Positions 16,385 through 19,983 of a stretch of 19,983 nucleotides of DNA are shown here, one piece after another. The DNA comes from Chitinophagaceae bacterium (GTDB lineage Bacteria > Bacteroidota > Bacteroidia > Chitinophagales > Chitinophagaceae). The notes under the pieces were generated by a model. That model ran no database searches, was not told where the DNA came from, and saw only the letters and a program-made list of their open reading frames with translations. The first letter of the stretch is position 1. Each line of letters opens with the position of its first letter. Location of the stretch: contig CANHSD010000019.1 of assembly GCA_947463105.1 (NCBI GenBank), positions 1 to 19,983 of the forward strand. Reading direction: 5' to 3'. The position numbers and the translations under genes are program-made.

Positions 16385-18316
16385 TTAATATCCAGGATTC
16401 TGCTCAATTCTTGGACTTGAGTTGTCGAGCATTCCTTGTGGAATAGGCCTCAAAAGGTGCTTGGCAGCGATTTGAGAAACCCCGGCACGGCCCCAAGCAG
16501 TCCATCCGTTGAACCTTGTTGCACGCTCAATGAGTTTTCCTGTACGCTTCAGTTGGTACCAACGCTCATTACCTTCCCCAAGAAACTCACGGCCATATTC
16601 ATCCAAAATCATGTCAATATTGATGGTAGATGGCGTTGCGCGATATGAGGTTATATTGGTCAAAGGATCCAATACATTTCCTGGATTGGTGGCACGGTTG
16701 GGAGATCTGCCTGCATTGGTGCCCAAAGCCCTGTCCAAAACCCTGTTATAATAAACATCGGCTGTACCCAATCTCGCTCCGGTAGCGCCTTTTACAATGG
16801 CTTCAGCTGCCATCAAAAACAATTCAGCAGACCTGAAAAGCGGGTCGTTGAATGTTGAGAATCCATCACCATAAGTGATACCAGGCTGCCAGAACTTCCA
16901 AAACATCGGACCACCCCAACCCATGGCATCATTGACCTGTTGCGTTGGAGAGGTAAGTTTACCCAACCAAAAAAGATCAACAACATTCTGGACTGCATAT
17001 CGCTTTGTTCCACCAGGAATATTCACACCAAGCTGTGCGTTGGATGTCATGGGAACATTCCAAGGCAATACAATGGCGGTAGTATCATTCATGACATAAG
17101 AAAGTGTCAGATTTTGTGGATAAGGCCTGTTTGCAGACAATGAAACTGAACCTGCGATGGTTGCATACACTACACTGTTAAAAGTGCCCTCATAACGAAC
17201 ATCCATTTGGGGATCAAACAACCTGTAAGCGCCCCATGTAACACTATGATTGGGCAAAAACCTGTTGTAAGTAGCTGTCCTTGATTCTTGCGCTACACCG
17301 TTAGGACCACCACTGAACCTGCTGTGCAAGTCATTCCCAATGGTTCCATTGGCTGTACTCAAATTGGCATCACCATTGAATGCAGTACCGGTTCCATTGG
17401 CATATTGCACCGCAAAAATAACTTCCCTGCTGGCATTGGCTACTGCAACAGAACTCGCAGCTGTAGCAGTTTCTCTTTTGGGATTCTTGTTGTGAATTGG
17501 CCATAGATTGTTCCAGTTGGCTTCCATTGGATACAAACCTGAGGCGATCAAATTGTCACAAAGCACGAGTGCACTGGTAAAGTCTGCAGTGGTTCCACCG
17601 AGAGAATTATTGAAATTCCAACCCCTGGTCAGGTAAACACGGGCAAGCAAAAATTGCGCAGCACCTTTGGTAACCCTACCCGGAATTTGGGTAACAGGCA
17701 ATTTTGCGATTGCATCATTAAGATCAGTGATGATCTGCGAGTACACATCCTTTGCTGCAGTCTTTTTTACAGTCAGGCTTCCTGAAGTTGTTTCAGTGAG
17801 TGGCATGGGAATATCACCCCATTGTTGTACAGCCCAGAAGTAAGAAAGTGAACGAAGGAATTTTGCTTCCCCTATCCTTGCGTTTTTTACTGAGTCCGCC
17901 ATACCGGTAACAGCAGCAGCACGGGTAACAGCAGCATTACACCTGTTGATTTCCCTGTAAAGCATGTCCCAAAGTGATTGTAATTCACCAAGAGATGAAT
18001 TGAGGCTGATATCATACGAATCATATGGACTTCCTGCTTGCGTCGTTAAACTTGGAAACAACAAAGTACCAGTCCAACCATTGGCAGAAAAAAGATCAGT
18101 ACCATTCAAGGTAGGAATCCTTTGTTGTGTGATGTCCCTCAACAGTGGATAACAAGCATTTACAAGGCTTTCATACCCAGTAGCCGTTGTATAGAAATTA
18201 TCAGTGGTACGATTGGCTGGATTAAACTCGTCAAGGAATGTCTTTTTACATCCGCCGGCAACCAATCCAATAAGGACAAATGAGAAAATATAGCGTATCA
18301 AATTATTATTTTTCAT
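16385..18316 (-). CDS. susD-like: SusD/RagB-family outer-membrane glycan-binding lipoprotein
   Basis: This 643-residue protein has a lipoprotein signal, with Cys23 after VAGG followed by KKTFLDEF, typical of surface-exposed Bacteroidota lipoproteins. The N-terminal segment (NFYTTATGYESLVNACYPLL) and the helical TPR-like region (LWDMLYREINRCNAAVTRA, ARIGEAKFLRSLSYFWAVQQWGDIPMP) are hallmark SusD features. The C-terminal family region includes LFLMAAEAIVKGATG and ILDEYGREFLGEGNERWYQLKRTGKL, and the protein ends in PRIEQNPGY. SusD proteins sit as a lid on the SusC barrel and capture oligosaccharides before TonB-dependent import. It starts 23 bp after the SusC stop, so they form the usual pair. 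It is somewhat longer than a typical SusD, with added loops in the middle. The target glycan is inferred from the downstream enzymes. Confidence 0.96.
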   Translation of the reverse strand: MKNNNLIRYIFSFVLIGLVAGGCKKTFLDEFNPANRTTDNFYTTATGYESLVNACYPLLRDITQQRIPTLNGTDLFSANGWTGTLLFPSLTTQAGSPYDSYDISLNSSLGELQSLWDMLYREINRCNAAVTRAAAVTGMADSVKNARIGEAKFLRSLSYFWAVQQWGDIPMPLTETTSGSLTVKKTAAKDVYSQIITDLNDAIAKLPVTQIPGRVTKGAAQFLLARVYLTRGWNFNNSLGGTTADFTSALVLCDNLIASGLYPMEANWNNLWPIHNKNPKRETATAASSVAVANASREVIFAVQYANGTGTAFNGDANLSTANGTIGNDLHSRFSGGPNGVAQESRTATYNRFLPNHSVTWGAYRLFDPQMDVRYEGTFNSVVYATIAGSVSLSANRPYPQNLTLSYVMNDTTAIVLPWNVPMTSNAQLGVNIPGGTKRYAVQNVVDLFWLGKLTSPTQQVNDAMGWGGPMFWKFWQPGITYGDGFSTFNDPLFRSAELFLMAAEAIVKGATGARLGTADVYYNRVLDRALGTNAGRSPNRATNPGNVLDPLTNITSYRATPSTINIDMILDEYGREFLGEGNERWYQLKRTGKLIERATRFNGWTAWGRAGVSQIAAKHLLRPIPQGMLDNSSPRIEQNPGY

Positions 18317-18339
18317 GACTATTTTTTTAGGATTGATAT

Positions 18340-19983
18340 TTAGAAACCAATGTTCAAACCAAATGCATAAGTCAGGTTTGGTACATCGTCAATAAAGGTG
18401 TTTGAATTGTATTCAGGATCCATTCCGTTGTACTTGGTCCAGAAATTTGGATTGATTACCTGCATATAAATCCTCATCCTTTCAATTTTTCTCTTGTCCA
18501 ATATGCTCTTGGGAACAGTATAGCCAACCGTTACATCAGACAACCGCACAAAACTGGCGTCCTCATAACTTCTGGCACCGCGGAAAGGCTGTGGAACACC
18601 AGGACCATAAAAATCATTGGTAGGATTATTCCTGGTCCAATAGTTCATGTAAATCTTATTGTATCGGCCACCAGTGTACTCGCCCATGGTTCCATCCAGC
18701 ATACCATTCTTGAACATGGTTCCGTTTCTGTAATAGAAAAGGAAAGAAAGGTCCAAGTTTTTGTAGCTGATTCTATTGGTCATACCCATGGTGAAATTAG
18801 GAAGCTGTGTACCCAACCACATCCTGTCATCCTTTCCTGTTGAATTGGAAATCACACCGTCTTTGTTGGTATCGGTCACTTTTACAGAACCGGGGAACTG
18901 TCCATAAGATTTTGCAGCAACACTGTCAGCAAGCTGCCAGATTCCAGCAAATTGATAGTCAAAATGAGACCTCACTGGTTTGCCAACAAAAAGAGCACTT
19001 CCAATAACAGAAGTTACACCATTGGCAAGTGCTTCGATCCTGTTGATATTTTTAGAAAAATTGATGCTGGTACCCCAAGAGAAATTCTTTGTCTCTATAT
19101 TTCTTGTGTTCAGCATGATCTCCAACCCTTTATTGGATACCTTACCAACATTGGTTACCACAGAAGAGAAACCTGTTGAAGTAGGCAGTGTCTGGTTGAG
19201 GATCAAGTCACGGGTATTCCTTTTATACACTTCAACAGTGGTTGTAATCCTGTTTTGCAGGAATCCCATGTTCAATCCAAGATTCAGTTCCTGGCTTCTC
19301 TCCCACCTCAGGTCTTTGTTACCAATGGCGGCCGGAGCAAAAGCAGTTATTGCTGTGGCACCAAAGCTGTATGATGTTGTCAACAAACCAGACTGTGTAC
19401 TATATGCGGCAACGTTTGAATTTCCCACTTCTCCATAACTCACACGGAGTTTAAGGTCTGAGAAGATATTCATGTTTTTGATAAAATCTTCATCACCGGC
19501 CTGCCATGCAAAAGCCCCAGAAGGGAAAAATGCCCAGCGGTTTTCAGTTGCCAATTGTGAAGCACCATCAGCCCTGCCAGTCAGGGTAAAAAGATATTTA
19601 TCATTGAAGGTATAGTTTACCCTACCCATGTATGACTCCAAAGAATTTCTTGAAAATGCGCTGGTTGCAGTCGTTGTTCCTGTTCCCAGGTTATACCAAA
19701 GTGATCCGAAAGGGAGGTTAATTGAAGCGATTGAGTAGGTCTCTGCATTGTTCTTGAATGCACTTTGCAATGCAGTTGCACTCAATTTATGCTTTCCGTT
19801 TGTAAGATTGTAAGACAACTGATTATCGAGCGTGTAAGTACCCCAGTTCCTTTGGGTGAAATTGGCCCTTGGAGGGTTGGTCAACTGAGACTTTGAAAGG
19901 GTGTTCCTGAATTCACCATTGCGCTCATCAATGGATGAAGCTGAAAGGGACGATTTGAAAGTAAGTCCTTTCAACAAAGTCAA
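18340..19983 (-). CDS. susC-like: SusC/RagA-type TonB-dependent transporter, C-terminal part (5' end beyond window)
   Basis: The frame is open across 547 codons to the right edge, so only the C-terminal half of a protein usually about 1000 residues long is visible. The plug domain, TonB box and signal peptide are missing. What is seen is a beta-barrel rich in alternating aromatic strands with family motifs: NYTFNDKYLFTLTGRADG, RWAFFPSGAFAWQAGDEDF, LKLRVSYGEVGN, TDTNKDGVIS, YKNLDLSFLFYYRNG, YEDASFVRLSDVTVGYTVP. It ends in Phe, as outer-membrane barrels commonly do. It imports oligosaccharides across the outer membrane with energy from TonB-ExbBD, working with the SusD lipoprotein encoded 23 bp downstream. 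The TTG at the window edge is simply an internal codon, not the start. Confidence 0.95.
   Translation of the reverse strand: MTLLKGLTFKSSLSASSIDERNGEFRNTLSKSQLTNPPRANFTQRNWGTYTLDNQLSYNLTNGKHKLSATALQSAFKNNAETYSIASINLPFGSLWYNLGTGTTTATSAFSRNSLESYMGRVNYTFNDKYLFTLTGRADGASQLATENRWAFFPSGAFAWQAGDEDFIKNMNIFSDLKLRVSYGEVGNSNVAAYSTQSGLLTTSYSFGATAITAFAPAAIGNKDLRWERSQELNLGLNMGFLQNRITTTVEVYKRNTRDLILNQTLPTSTGFSSVVTNVGKVSNKGLEIMLNTRNIETKNFSWGTSINFSKNINRIEALANGVTSVIGSALFVGKPVRSHFDYQFAGIWQLADSVAAKSYGQFPGSVKVTDTNKDGVISNSTGKDDRMWLGTQLPNFTMGMTNRISYKNLDLSFLFYYRNGTMFKNGMLDGTMGEYTGGRYNKIYMNYWTRNNPTNDFYGPGVPQPFRGARSYEDASFVRLSDVTVGYTVPKSILDKRKIERMRIYMQVINPNFWTKYNGMDPEYNSNTFIDDVPNLTYAFGLNIGF

Noticed and set aside
18980..19438. 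Plus-strand open frame of 152 codons opposite the SusC gene, and similar plus-strand frames elsewhere such as 12-464
   Set aside because: They lie wholly inside strongly recognised minus-strand genes, lack recognisable domains, and read as antisense shadows.
1..19983. CRISPR arrays, insertion sequences, tRNA or rRNA genes
   Set aside because: No spaced direct repeats, transposase-like reading frames or RNA gene patterns were seen; the window is almost fully coding on one strand.

Overview
The window is one co-directional block on the minus strand. It reads as most of a polysaccharide utilization locus (PUL) of a Bacteroidota bacterium. The evidence is a SusC/SusD-type outer-membrane pair, Bacteroidota-style lipoprotein and secretion signals, A/T-rich leaders before start codons without clear Shine-Dalgarno sequences, and a moderate-to-low GC content. 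The protein style suggests Chitinophagales/Chitinophagaceae, but that is an impression; no rRNA or other marker is present.

In transcription order (high to low coordinates) the genes are: the 3' half of a SusC/RagA-type TonB-dependent transporter (runs off the right edge), a SusD/RagB-type glycan-binding lipoprotein, a strong stem-loop/T-tract terminator, a GH92-family glycosidase, a LacI-family regulator, sulfatase A, a GH105 unsaturated-uronyl hydrolase, sulfatase B, a divergent GH28-type parallel beta-helix enzyme, a GH3 glycosidase with a PA14 insert, sulfatase C, and two tandem secreted Gfo/Idh/MocA-family proteins. The second of these runs off the left edge. Genes from the regulator downstream are packed at gaps of 4 to 58 bp or overlap by 4 bp, so they probably form one operon. 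The longest non-coding stretch is the 98 bp between susD and GH92, so there is no sizeable gene-free region.

The enzymes imply a sulfated, uronic-acid-containing glycan. The three sulfatases differ from one another and would remove different sulfate esters. GH105 would take 4,5-unsaturated uronic acid from the ends left by a polysaccharide lyase, which is not seen here. GH28, GH3 and GH92 would remove further sugars, and SusC/SusD would bind and import oligosaccharides. The two Gfo/Idh/MocA proteins carry N-terminal export-type signals, which suggests a periplasmic redox or NAD-dependent glycoside-cleaving step. The exact substrate cannot be read from sequence; sulfated rhamnogalacturonan-like, ulvan-like or arabinogalactan-like polymers are all possible.

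The points most worth following are the paired exported Gfo/Idh/MocA proteins in a sulfatase PUL, the GH28 protein lacking the usual His and Arg/Lys catalytic motifs, the GH92 with an atypical N-terminal motif in a non-mannan context, and the terminator that separates susCD from the enzymes.
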